DNA of 24,043 nt from an uncultured Mollicutes bacterium. Its GTDB lineage: Bacteria; Bacillota_I; Bacilli_A; RFN20; CAG-826. Of this stretch, positions 1-6,909 are shown piece after piece. Each line of letters opens with the position of its first letter. Position 1 is the first letter of the stretch. Under the pieces are notes generated by a model. That model had not been told where the DNA came from. It made no database searches and saw only the letters and a program-made list of their open reading frames with translations. The position numbers and the translations under genes are program-made. The stretch lies in NCBI GenBank assembly GCA_900542595.1, contig UQOB01000012.1, positions 1 to 24,043 of the forward strand. The letters are read 5' to 3'.

Positions 1-188
1 GTATTCGCCCGACCGGCCGTGGTAGCGCGATGAACCCGGTCGACCACCCCCACGGTGGTGGTGAAGGGAAGTGTCCGGTTGGCCGTGACGCTCCGAGAAC
101 TCCTTGGGGCAAGAAGGCCATGGGCGTCAAGACCCGTCACATCAAGAAGAATTCCACCCGTCTGATCGTTAGACGGAAGAATGGCTAG
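1..188 (+). CDS. rplB: 50S ribosomal protein L2 (3' end only)
   Basis: Reading from base 3 gives the C-terminal 61 residues of ribosomal protein L2 up to a TAG stop at 186-188. The highly conserved L2 signature MNPVDHPHGGGEGK is present; its His is the residue of the L2 peptidyl-transferase loop. The end, THHIKK-like then RRKNG, is typical of bacterial L2. The 5' part lies outside the window. L2 binds 23S rRNA near the peptidyl transferase centre and helps join the subunits. It precedes rpsS by 17 bases, as in the S10 operon of almost all bacteria. Confidence 0.97.
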   Translation, partial: IRPTGRGSAMNPVDHPHGGGEGKCPVGRDAPRTPWGKKAMGVKTRHIKKNSTRLIVRRKNG

Positions 189-205
189 AAGAAAGGAGAA
201 CTAAA

Positions 206-499
206 ATGGCACGTTCTAGTAAAAAAGGCCCGTTCGTAGATAGCTACCTTTTAAAGAAGGTGGAAGATCAAGATAAGGCGCACAAGAAAGAAGTCATCAA
301 GACTTGGTCAAGAAGAAGCACCATTTATCCTTCCTTCGTTGAACACACTTTCGCGGTCTATAACGGTAAAGAACACATCACCGTTTACGTCACCGAAGAC
401 ATGGTCGGTCATAAGCTCGGCGAATTCGCCCCGACCAGAACCTTCCCTGGCCACCACGGTAATAACCTCGGCGACCAAGCCGCCCAAGGTAAGAAATAA
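206..499 (+). CDS. rpsS: 30S ribosomal protein S19
   Basis: This 97-residue protein has the standard S19 length and features: the MARSSKKGPF start, the VYNGKEHITVYVTEDMVGHKLGEFAPTR core and a basic C-terminus. S19 binds 16S rRNA in the head of the 30S subunit together with S13. A GGAG site lies just upstream of the ATG. The gene sits between rplB and rplV in the S10 operon order, with 11 bases before rplV. Confidence 0.98.
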   Translation: MARSSKKGPFVDSYLLKKVEDQDKAHKKEVIKTWSRRSTIYPSFVEHTFAVYNGKEHITVYVTEDMVGHKLGEFAPTRTFPGHHGNNLGDQAAQGKK

Positions 500-510
500 G
501 GAGAAGACTG

Positions 511-993
511 ATGGCAAGAACTAAGAAAGTCGACCAAGAAAAAGTCGTCGAAACCGAAGTCAAAGAAGAAAAGAAAGTTTCGAAGGCGAAAAAAGCGAAA
601 AAGGTCGAAAAAGTAGAAAAGAAAGTCGAAAAAGTCGAAGAACCGAAACCCGTCGTTAAGGAAGCGAAAGCCTTAGCGAGGGACGTTAGGGTCACTCCGC
701 GAAAAGTCCGCCTCGTCATCGATATCGTCAGAGGCAAAAACGTCGACGAAGCGCTCGGCATCCTCAAGAATGTTAACAAAGCCGCCAGTAACGACGTCTT
801 CAAACTCATCAAGAGTGCCGCCAGCAACGCCGCGAACAACTTCCACCTCGATTGGAATAAACTCTACGTCAAAGAAATTCAAGCCGGCGACGGCGTCAAA
901 ATGAAGCGGTATTTACCCCGCGCGAAAGGCAGTAGCAGCGGCCTCGTCAAACGCTGCAGCAACATCCGCGTGACTGTCGCGGAAAGAGAATAG
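511..993 (+). CDS. rplV: 50S ribosomal protein L22 with charged N-terminal extension
   Basis: The C-terminal ~110 residues (from about residue 52, AKALARDVRVTPRKVRLVID) are a complete L22. This protein lines the nascent peptide exit tunnel and contacts all 23S rRNA domains. Ahead of it is an extension of about 50 residues made almost only of Lys, Glu and Val, with KVEK-type repeats. The family's usual length is about 110, so 160 residues is clearly long. The ATG at 511 has a GGAG site and the usual 11-base gap after rpsS; I see no ribosome site nearer the core, so the extension is probably translated. Its role is unknown. Confidence 0.96.
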   Translation: MARTKKVDQEKVVETEVKEEKKVSKAKKAKKVEKVEKKVEKVEEPKPVVKEAKALARDVRVTPRKVRLVIDIVRGKNVDEALGILKNVNKAASNDVFKLIKSAASNAANNFHLDWNKLYVKEIQAGDGVKMKRYLPRAKGSSSGLVKRCSNIRVTVAERE

Positions 994-1004
994 GAGGAAA
1001 AACC

Positions 1005-1718
1005 ATGGGTCAAAAAGTCAACGCTAACGGCTTAAGAATCGGGATCAACCGCGGTTGGTCGTCCACCTGGTTTGCCGGAAAGAAAGATTTCGCCTCTTAT
1101 TTAAAAGAAGATATGGCGGTCAGAAAATATCTGGAACCGAAACTCAAAGAAGCGGTCTTAAGCCATATCGATATCGGCCGGACACCCGGTGAAACCAAGA
1201 AAGACGTCCTCGTCACCTGCTACGTGCAAAAGGTCGGGGTCGCCCTTGGCCAAGACGGGGAAAGAGTCAAAGAACTCACTGCCGGTTTAAAGAAAATCGT
1301 CAAGACCGGGGATGTCAGACTTCGGATGGAAGAAGTCAAGAACCCCGACTTAGATGCCACTTTAATGGCTAAATGGATCGCCAGCGAACTCGAAAACCGG
1401 GCCAGCTTCCGTTCCACCCAAAAGAAAGCCATTCAAAGAATGAGAAAGGCTGGCGCTATCGGGTGTAAGACCCTTTGTAAGGGCCGGCTCGGCGGTGCGG
1501 AAATCGCGCGGCAAGAAGGGTATAAAGAAGGGGTTGTCCCGCTCGAAACCTTAAGAGCCGACATCGACTTCGCGCACGTCAGCGCTCATACCACCTACGG
1601 CGACATCGGCGTCAAAGTTTGGATCTGCCGAAGCGCCAATAAAGATCAAGAAGCTTTAACGAAAGATAAAGAAGCGAAACAAGGAGGCGAAAAAGATGCT
1701 GCAACCAAAACGCGTTAA
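1005..1718 (+). CDS. rpsC: 30S ribosomal protein S3
   Basis: The start MGQKVNANGLRIGI is the S3 signature. A KH type 2 domain follows around residues 40-110, then the conserved S3 C-terminal domain with LGGAEIAR at about 160 and VWI near 207. S3 is in the mRNA entry channel of the 30S subunit and helps unwind mRNA. The last ~25 residues form a charged Lys/Glu/Gln tail, modestly longer than usual. A GGAGG site precedes the ATG. The last 23 bases overlap the start of rplP in another frame, which suggests translational coupling. Confidence 0.98.
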   Translation: MGQKVNANGLRIGINRGWSSTWFAGKKDFASYLKEDMAVRKYLEPKLKEAVLSHIDIGRTPGETKKDVLVTCYVQKVGVALGQDGERVKELTAGLKKIVKTGDVRLRMEEVKNPDLDATLMAKWIASELENRASFRSTQKKAIQRMRKAGAIGCKTLCKGRLGGAEIARQEGYKEGVVPLETLRADIDFAHVSAHTTYGDIGVKVWICRSANKDQEALTKDKEAKQGGEKDAATKTR

Positions 1719-2256
1719 ATATCGCCGTCCCCACGGCCTCAAATATGAAGGGGTCGCTACAAAAGGGAACACGGTCGAATTCGGGGAATGGGGCTTACAA
1801 GCGACCACCGGAAATTACTTGACCGATCACCAAATCGAAGCGGCCAGAATTGTCCTTGCCAGGTATACTGACCGGGCGGGTAAAATCTGGATCAGAATCT
1901 TCCCCCACTTAGCGAAAACTAAGAAACCGGCGGAAGTCCGGATGGGAAGCGGTAAAGGCTCGCCGGAAGGCTGGGTCGCCGTCGTTAAAAAAGGCAAGAT
2001 TCTCTTCGAAATCGGGGGCATCAGCGATGAACTCGCTCTTAAAGCCCTCCACCAAGCGGGCTTCAAACTTCCGGTCAGAACGAAGATCGTCAGAAGAACC
2101 AAAGCCTTAAGTGAAGAAGAAAAACTCAAGATGGAAGAAACCCACGAGTCCCTCTTAGACGAAATCAGAGCCGAAGATGAAATCGTGAAAGAAACCATCA
2201 GCGACACCGGTAACGAACCGGCGGAAGAGCAGAAAGGGGAAAGCAATGGAAATTAA
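1696..2256 (+). CDS. rplP: 50S ribosomal protein L16 with acidic C-terminal tail
   Basis: MLQPKRVKYRRPHG at the start and RMGSGKGSPEGWVAVVKKGKI at about residues 82-101 are diagnostic of L16, which contacts the A-site tRNA and helps organise the peptidyl transferase centre. The normal protein is about 140 residues and ends near residue 137 here. A further ~50 residues follow, rich in Glu and Asp and probably helical at first. The start lies inside rpsC with an AGGAGG site. The end overlaps rpmC by 11 bases, so the tail also carries the rpmC ribosome site. Confidence 0.97.
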   Translation: MLQPKRVKYRRPHGLKYEGVATKGNTVEFGEWGLQATTGNYLTDHQIEAARIVLARYTDRAGKIWIRIFPHLAKTKKPAEVRMGSGKGSPEGWVAVVKKGKILFEIGGISDELALKALHQAGFKLPVRTKIVRRTKALSEEEKLKMEETHESLLDEIRAEDEIVKETISDTGNEPAEEQKGESNGN

Positions 2257-2458
2257 AGAACTGCGCTCCCTGAGCGAAAAAGAATTGATTGAAAAGATCA
2301 ATGAGCTTCATCAAAAACAATTTGATTTAGCGAGAAAACAAGCGGTTGGCCAACTCGAAACCCCCTACGAAATCAAAAGAGTTCGGAAGGATTTAGCGAA
2401 AGCCTTAACCGTCAAAAGAGAAAAGGAACTTCAAATTAAAGTTCCGACCTCGAAATAA
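2246..2458 (+). CDS. rpmC: 50S ribosomal protein L29
   Basis: The 70 residues fit L29: the two-helix hairpin with KELIEKINELHQKQFDLARKQ and IKRVRKDLAKALTVKREKE is characteristic. L29 sits at the exit of the peptide tunnel next to L23, where trigger factor and SRP dock. The ATG is within the final codons of rplP, after a GGGGA-rich site. The gene is in its normal place between rplP and rpsQ. Confidence 0.96.
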   Translation: MEIKELRSLSEKELIEKINELHQKQFDLARKQAVGQLETPYEIKRVRKDLAKALTVKREKELQIKVPTSK

Positions 2459-2475
2459 GAAAGGAGCGGACTTAT

Positions 2476-2814
2476 ATGGAAAGAAATAGCAGAACGACCT
2501 TCCAAGGTATCGTAACTTCTACCAAAAACGACAAGACCATCTGTGTCACCGTCAGCACCAAACGGAATGATCCGCTCTATGCGAAACGGGTCGCTTACAG
2601 TAAAAAATACTACGCTCACGATGAAAAGAACGAAGCGGGCTTAGGGGATACGGTCACCATCATGGCCTGTAGACCTCTCAGCAAAACCAAACGTTATAGA
2701 CTCTTGAGCATCGATAAGAAAGCCATCGACAGCGTCGCAGCTAATTCGATTGAAAACCTCTTAGAAGAAAAAGAAGGGCTCAAAGAAGAAGCGGCGGAGG
2801 AGGTTAAAGAATGA
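2476..2814 (+). CDS. rpsQ: 30S ribosomal protein S17 with acidic tail
   Basis: The OB-fold of S17 is clear: GIVTSTKNDKTICVTV, then YAKRVAYSKKYYAHDE and the GDTVTIMACRPLSKTKRYRL strand. S17 binds 16S rRNA early in 30S assembly. The usual length is 85-90; here a tail of about 27 residues from residue 86 is rich in Glu and Lys and looks helical. A GGAGC-type site precedes the ATG. The stop TGA overlaps the ATG of rplN (ATGA), so the two are coupled. Confidence 0.97.
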   Translation: MERNSRTTFQGIVTSTKNDKTICVTVSTKRNDPLYAKRVAYSKKYYAHDEKNEAGLGDTVTIMACRPLSKTKRYRLLSIDKKAIDSVAANSIENLLEEKEGLKEEAAEEVKE

Positions 2815-3179
2815 TTCAGAAAGAAACTAATCTCGTCGTCGCCGATAACAGCGGCGCCCGTAGCGTTCGTGTCTTCCAACTTTACGGCGGAAGCCACCGA
2901 AAAACCTCAACCTTAGGCGATATCGTCACCTGCGCGGTTAAAGACGCGATCCCGAGCGGCAAGATCAAAAAAGGTCAAGTCGTTAAGGGAGTCATCGTCC
3001 GGGTCAAACACCCGACCTTAAGAAGTGACGGCAGCACCATCGCCTTCGACGATAACGCGATTGTCATCGTCGATAACGACGGAAACCCCTTAGGCACGCG
3101 GGTCTTCGGACCGGTCGCCAGGGAACTCCGGGATAAGGGTTACATGAAAATCATCAGCTTAGCGATGGAAGTTCTCTAG
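2811..3179 (+). CDS. rplN: 50S ribosomal protein L14
   Basis: At 122 residues this is a standard L14: MIQKETNLVVADNSGA, the GDIVTCAVKDAIP region, KKGQVVKGVIVRVK and the end LRDKGYMKIISLAMEVL. L14 binds 23S rRNA, forms an intersubunit bridge and contacts L19. The start overlaps the rpsQ stop by 4 bases and uses an AGGAGG site inside rpsQ. Confidence 0.98.
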   Translation: MIQKETNLVVADNSGARSVRVFQLYGGSHRKTSTLGDIVTCAVKDAIPSGKIKKGQVVKGVIVRVKHPTLRSDGSTIAFDDNAIVIVDNDGNPLGTRVFGPVARELRDKGYMKIISLAMEVL

Positions 3180-3191
3180 GGAGGAAAAAAT

Positions 3192-3506
3192 ATGAAAATC
3201 AAAAAAGGTGATAAAGTCATCGTCCTCTCTGGGGACGACAAAGGCAAGACTGGGGAAGTCCAAAAGGTTTATCCCCGCTTGAATAAAGTGGTGGTCGAAG
3301 GGGTCAACGTCCACAAGAAACACAAGAAACCGACCCAAAACACGCCGGAAGGCAGCATCATCGACATCTATGTGCCGCTCGATGCTAGTAAAGTCGCCTT
3401 GATCGATCCGAAAACGAAGAAAGCCGTGAGAGTCCACCATAAGACCGTCGACGGTAAGAAAATCCGGGTCAACAGCAAAGGCGAATCGCTCGAAAAGAAG
3501 AAGTAG
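3192..3506 (+). CDS. rplX: 50S ribosomal protein L24
   Basis: The 104-residue product starts with MKIKKGDKVIVLSGDDKGKTGEV, the KOW motif of L24, followed by VEGVNVHKKHKKPTQ. L24 is one of the two proteins that start 50S assembly. Length is normal. GGGAGG precedes the ATG by 7 bases. The gene lies between rplN and rplE as expected. Confidence 0.98.
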   Translation: MKIKKGDKVIVLSGDDKGKTGEVQKVYPRLNKVVVEGVNVHKKHKKPTQNTPEGSIIDIYVPLDASKVALIDPKTKKAVRVHHKTVDGKKIRVNSKGESLEKKK

Positions 3507-3515
3507 GAGATAGTT

Positions 3516-4187
3516 ATGGAAGAAACTAAGAAAACCAAAAAGACCGCTACTACTACTAAAGCGAGCGTAGAAAAGAAAGCTCCCGCTAAAAAAGCGGTGA
3601 AGAAAGAAGCGGTTAAGAAAGCTCCAGTTAAAAAGGAAGAAAAAGAACTCAACCGTCTCTACAGCAAATACTTAAAAGAAGTGAGACCGGAACTCGTCAA
3701 AAAGTTCAACTACACTTCCATCATGCAAGCCCCGAAGATCGAAAAGATCGTCATCAACATCGGGGTCGGCGATGCCACGCAAAACAGCAAATTCCTCGAA
3801 GATAGCGTCACCGATTTAGCCACTATCACCGGTCAACACCCGGTGGTCACCAGAGCCAAAAAGTCCATCGCGACCTTCAAGCTCCGGGAAGGGCAAGCCA
3901 TCGGTTGCAAAGTTACCTTAAGAGGGAAGAGAATGTACGAATTCCTCGATAAGCTCATCTCCATCAGCTTACCCCGGGTCAGAGACTTTAGAGGCATCAG
4001 CCGTAACGCCTTCGACGGCCACGGTAACTACACCTTAGGCGTCAAAGAACAATTAATCTTCCCGGAAATCGATTACGATAAGACCGGCAAGATCCGCGGT
4101 ATGGATATCGTCATGGTCACGACTGCTAACACCGATGAAGAAGCGTTAGCGCTCCTGGAAATGATGGGCATGCCCTTTAGGAGGTAG
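3516..4187 (+). CDS. rplE: 50S ribosomal protein L5 with Lys/Ala-rich N-terminal extension
   Basis: From about residue 45 (LNRLYSKYLKEVRPEL) this is a full L5 of ~179 residues with IEKIVINIGVGDA, the RAKKSIATFKLREGQAIGCKVTLRG segment and the end EEALALLEMMGMPFRR. L5 binds 5S rRNA and contacts the P-site tRNA. The first ~44 residues are low-complexity Lys, Ala, Thr and Val. Total 223 residues is about 45 more than usual. The ATG at 3516 has a GGAG site right after rplX. The extension resembles that of L22 in the same operon and is of unknown role. Confidence 0.97.
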   Translation: MEETKKTKKTATTTKASVEKKAPAKKAVKKEAVKKAPVKKEEKELNRLYSKYLKEVRPELVKKFNYTSIMQAPKIEKIVINIGVGDATQNSKFLEDSVTDLATITGQHPVVTRAKKSIATFKLREGQAIGCKVTLRGKRMYEFLDKLISISLPRVRDFRGISRNAFDGHGNYTLGVKEQLIFPEIDYDKTGKIRGMDIVMVTTANTDEEALALLEMMGMPFRR

Positions 4188-4191
4188 AACG

Positions 4192-4377
4192 ATGGCGAAA
4201 ACCAGTTTAAAAGTTAAGCAACAAAGAACCCCGAAGTTCAAAGTTCGGGAATACACCCGTTGCACCCGCTGCGGACGGCCCCACGGGGTCATCCGGAAAT
4301 TCGGCCTCTGCCGGATCTGCTTACGGGAAATGGCCTATAAGGGAGAAATCCCCGGCCTCAAGAAATCGAGTTGGTAG
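4192..4377 (+). CDS. rpsZ: 30S ribosomal protein S14, zinc-binding type
   Basis: This is the short (61-residue) zinc-ribbon S14 of Gram-positive bacteria, also named rpsN1. Cys24, Cys27, Cys40 and Cys43 form two CxxC pairs, and the end LCRICLREMAYKGEIPGLKKSSW is diagnostic. It binds 16S rRNA in the 30S head. An AGGAGG site overlaps the end of rplE, whose stop is only 4 bases upstream. The zinc-free long paralogue is not in the window. Confidence 0.98.
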   Translation: MAKTSLKVKQQRTPKFKVREYTRCTRCGRPHGVIRKFGLCRICLREMAYKGEIPGLKKSSW

Positions 4378-4392
4378 AAAGGAGAATTACGC

Positions 4393-4788
4393 ATGATTAT
4401 CGATCCGATTGGCGATATGCTGACAAGAATCCGAAACGCGAATGCTCTCCGGTATGAAACCGTTTCTTGTCCACATAGCAAATTAAAAGAAGAAATCGCA
4501 AAAATCCTCAAGAACGAAGGGTACATCACCGATTACTCTGTCGATGGGGAAAAAGCGAAAAAGACCTTAACCCTCACCTTAAAATATGGTGAGAATGGCA
4601 CCCGGGTTATTACCGGGCTTAAAAGAATCAGTAAACCGGGCTTAAGAGTGACGGTTGAAGCTGACAAGCTTCCCCGCGTCATCGGCGGTCTCGGCATTGC
4701 GATTATCTCGACGAGCGAAGGACTCTTAACCGACAAAAAAGCGAGAGAAAAGAAAGTCGGCGGCGAAGTTCTCTGCTACGTCTATTGA
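4393..4788 (+). CDS. rpsH: 30S ribosomal protein S8
   Basis: MIIDPIGDMLTRIRNAN is the S8 start and ISTSEGLLTDKKAREKKVGGEVLCYVY the S8 end, in 131 residues. S8 binds the central domain of 16S rRNA; in several bacteria it also represses the spc operon by binding its mRNA. An AAAGGAG site lies upstream. The stop is TGA, which supports the standard genetic code. Confidence 0.98.
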   Translation: MIIDPIGDMLTRIRNANALRYETVSCPHSKLKEEIAKILKNEGYITDYSVDGEKAKKTLTLTLKYGENGTRVITGLKRISKPGLRVTVEADKLPRVIGGLGIAIISTSEGLLTDKKAREKKVGGEVLCYVY

Positions 4789-4803
4789 GGAAGGAGTGAC
4801 ATT

Positions 4804-5370
4804 ATGTCTAGAATTGGATTTAAACCCATCCCTCTCCCCGACGGTGTGAGTGTTGAAATTAAAGAACACGAAGTGACCGTCAAAGGCCCGAAGGGCGAAG
4901 TAAGCGTTCATGTTCCTGGTGACGTCAGCGTCCTTCAAGAAGAAAACATCCTCCATATCAAGCCGAAAAACGGCGTGGTGGAAGACCCAAAATTGGAAAG
5001 TCGTAACCACGGGACAACCGCGGCGAACCTCCATAACGCGGTCACGGGCGTCAAAGACGGGTGGAAGAAGGAACTCGAACTCTCTGGGACCGGTTACCGG
5101 GCGCAGATGAAGGGAGCTTCCGTCAATATGTTCCTCGGGTACAGCCACAACATCGAAGTGGCCCCGATCGGTAAGTACACCAAGATCAGTTGCCCCGATG
5201 AAACCCACATCGTCGTCGAAGGCGTTTCCCGGCAAGAAGTCGGGGAAACCGCGGCGAGAATCTACGATAGCCACCGGCCCGATGTCTACGGTAATAAAGG
5301 CGTGCACTATAAAGGCCAACACTTGATCAAGAAAGTTGGTAAACGTGCGGCCTCCGGGGCGAAGAAATAA
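4804..5370 (+). CDS. rplF: 50S ribosomal protein L6
   Basis: The start MSRIGFKPIPLPDGVSVEI and the second repeat with the motif GVSRQEVGETAARI...RPPDVYG-like are typical of L6, here 188 residues. L6 lies near the sarcin-ricin loop and the factor-binding site of the 50S. A GGAAGGAG site precedes the ATG. The order rpsH-rplF-rplR is that of the spc operon. Confidence 0.98.
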   Translation: MSRIGFKPIPLPDGVSVEIKEHEVTVKGPKGEVSVHVPGDVSVLQEENILHIKPKNGVVEDPKLESRNHGTTAANLHNAVTGVKDGWKKELELSGTGYRAQMKGASVNMFLGYSHNIEVAPIGKYTKISCPDETHIVVEGVSRQEVGETAARIYDSHRPDVYGNKGVHYKGQHLIKKVGKRAASGAKK

Positions 5371-5384
5371 GGGAGGAATGAAAA

Positions 5385-5741
5385 GTGATCAATAAAGAAT
5401 CCCGCAACCTCACGCGGAAAAGACGGCACTTAAGAGTCCGGGAAAAAGTTTCCGGAACGCCGGACAAACCTCGTTTAGTGGTCTATAGAAGCAATAAACA
5501 CATCCAAGCCCAAATCATCGATGATGTGGCGGGGAAAACCCTCGTCAGTTCGTCGAGCGTCCAACTTAAGCTCAAGGACGGCAATAACTGCGAAGGAGCG
5601 GCCCTCGTCGGGCAAGACCTCGCGAAAAAAGCGGTCAAAGCCGGAATCAAAACCGTCGTCTTCGACCGGGGCGGCTATGTCTATCATGGCCGGATTAAAG
5701 CCCTCGCCGATGCCGCGAGAGAAAATGGGCTTATCTTCTAA
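5385..5741 (+). CDS. rplR: 50S ribosomal protein L18 (GTG start)
   Basis: The 118-residue product has the L18 features RKRRHLRVREKVSGTPDKPRLVVYRSNKHIQAQIIDD, and ends HGRIKALADAARENGLIF. L18 brings 5S rRNA to the large subunit with L5. The start is GTG at 5385, placed behind GGGAGG at 5371-5376. An ATG at 5378 in another frame runs into a stop after five codons and is too close to the ribosome site. Confidence 0.97.
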   Translation: MINKESRNLTRKRRHLRVREKVSGTPDKPRLVVYRSNKHIQAQIIDDVAGKTLVSSSSVQLKLKDGNNCEGAALVGQDLAKKAVKAGIKTVVFDRGGYVYHGRIKALADAARENGLIF

Positions 5742-5752
5742 GGAGTATAACG

Positions 5753-6463
5753 ATGGAAGAACAAAAGATTGTGAAAGAAACTCCGGCTAAAGAGAGCACT
5801 CTTCCGGAAAAGAAAACCGGTAATCCGGGCTATGAACCTCACGGTGGCAGAAGCGCTGGACGGCCGGGCGACCGGAAATTCGGCGATCGGAAGGGAAGAC
5901 CGTCCGAACGTCGGGGAGGCCGGGGAGGCTTCCGCCGGGAAGATGACAACATGAGCGACCGGGTGGTCTATATCAACCGGGTCAGCCGGACCGAAAGCGG
6001 CGGCAAACACATGCGGTTTGACGCTCTCGTCGTCGTCGGTGACGGAAAAGGCCATTATGGCTTCGCGATGAAGAAGAGTGGCGAAGTACCGGATGCTATC
6101 AAAAAGAGCTTAACCCAAGCCAAGAAACATATGCACTATGTCCACATCGTCAAAGGTGGAACGATCGCTCACGAAGTGGTCGGTGTCTATGGTTCGACGA
6201 AAGTCTTCTTAAAACCGGCTCCCGTCGGAACTGGTATCGTCGCGGGCGGTTCCGTCCGGGCGATGGTCGAACTCGCTGGCTTTAAAAACATCTCCAGTAA
6301 GGTCTATGGTTCGAGAACCCCGATCAACGTCATCCGGGCGACCGACAAAGCCTTACAAAGCTTGAAGGAATATAACAAGATCATGGTTCTCCGGGGCAAA
6401 AAGAATCCGGAAGATTTCAAGAAAACCTTCACGAAGAAAACCGATAAGAAGGAGGAAAAATAA
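5753..6463 (+). CDS. rpsE: 30S ribosomal protein S5 with Gly/Arg-rich N-terminal extension
   Basis: From about residue 67 (MSDRVVYINRVSRT) this is a complete S5: the double-stranded RNA-binding domain with VVVGDGKGHYGFAMKKSGEVPDAIKK, then PAPVGTGIVAGGSVRAMVELAG and the C-terminal domain ending near NPEDF. S5 forms part of the mRNA entry channel and affects accuracy. The 66-residue extension has an acidic start, then repeated Gly-Arg, Arg-Gly-Gly and Asp-Arg-Lys groups. Total length is 236 against about 166. An internal ATG at 5951 lies at the core boundary but has no good ribosome site; the ATG at 5753 has AAGGAG. Confidence 0.96.
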   Translation: MEEQKIVKETPAKESTLPEKKTGNPGYEPHGGRSAGRPGDRKFGDRKGRPSERRGGRGGFRREDDNMSDRVVYINRVSRTESGGKHMRFDALVVVGDGKGHYGFAMKKSGEVPDAIKKSLTQAKKHMHYVHIVKGGTIAHEVVGVYGSTKVFLKPAPVGTGIVAGGSVRAMVELAGFKNISSKVYGSRTPINVIRATDKALQSLKEYNKIMVLRGKKNPEDFKKTFTKKTDKKEEK

Positions 6464-6909
6464 TGCCTTCCACTCTCGAAAACTTAGTGGTCACCGAAGG
6501 AAGTAAGCGCGAGCACTTCCGGCGGGGCCAAGGCCGGGGAACCGGAAACGGTAAGACCGCCGGTAAAGGCCAAAAAGGCCAAGGAGCGCACGCTCATACC
6601 AAGAAAGGATACTTCGAAGGGGGCCAAATGCCTTTGATCAGAAGAATCCCGAAATTCGGTTTTAAGAACATCAGCCGCAAGGAATATGCGGTGGTGGACT
6701 TAGGGAAACTTAACGCCTTTAAAGACGGGGAAACAGTCACTGTTACCAAACTCATTGAAAAAGGAATAGTGAAAAAAACCTTGTCAGGGGTTAAAATCCT
6801 CTCCGGTGGCACTTTGGAAAAGAAAGTTAACGTCCAAGTGCACGCTATCAGTAAATCCGCCAAAGCCGCTATTGAAGCTTTAGGCGGCACAGTTGAGGTA
6901 ATAAAATAA
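6463..6909 (+). CDS. rplO: 50S ribosomal protein L15
   Basis: GRGTGNGKTAGKGQKGQGAHA followed by FEGGQMPLIRRIPKFGF is the L15 signature; 148 residues is the usual size. L15 is a late-assembling 50S protein. The start overlaps the rpsE stop (TAATG) behind an AAGGAGG site. In most Firmicutes rpmD (L30) lies between rpsE and rplO; here there is no room for it. Confidence 0.98.
   Translation: MPSTLENLVVTEGSKREHFRRGQGRGTGNGKTAGKGQKGQGAHAHTKKGYFEGGQMPLIRRIPKFGFKNISRKEYAVVDLGKLNAFKDGETVTVTKLIEKGIVKKTLSGVKILSGGTLEKKVNVQVHAISKSAKAAIEALGGTVEVIK

Noticed and set aside
308..839. Long open frames on the minus strand through the ribosomal genes
   Set aside because: They mirror conserved plus-strand genes, lack ribosome sites and show Phe/Ser/Leu-rich sequence typical of antisense reading.
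4788..4790. Mycoplasma-type genetic code (UGA as Trp)
   Set aside because: UGA acts as a stop for rpsH, rpsQ and adk, and Trp is always UGG in the conserved proteins.
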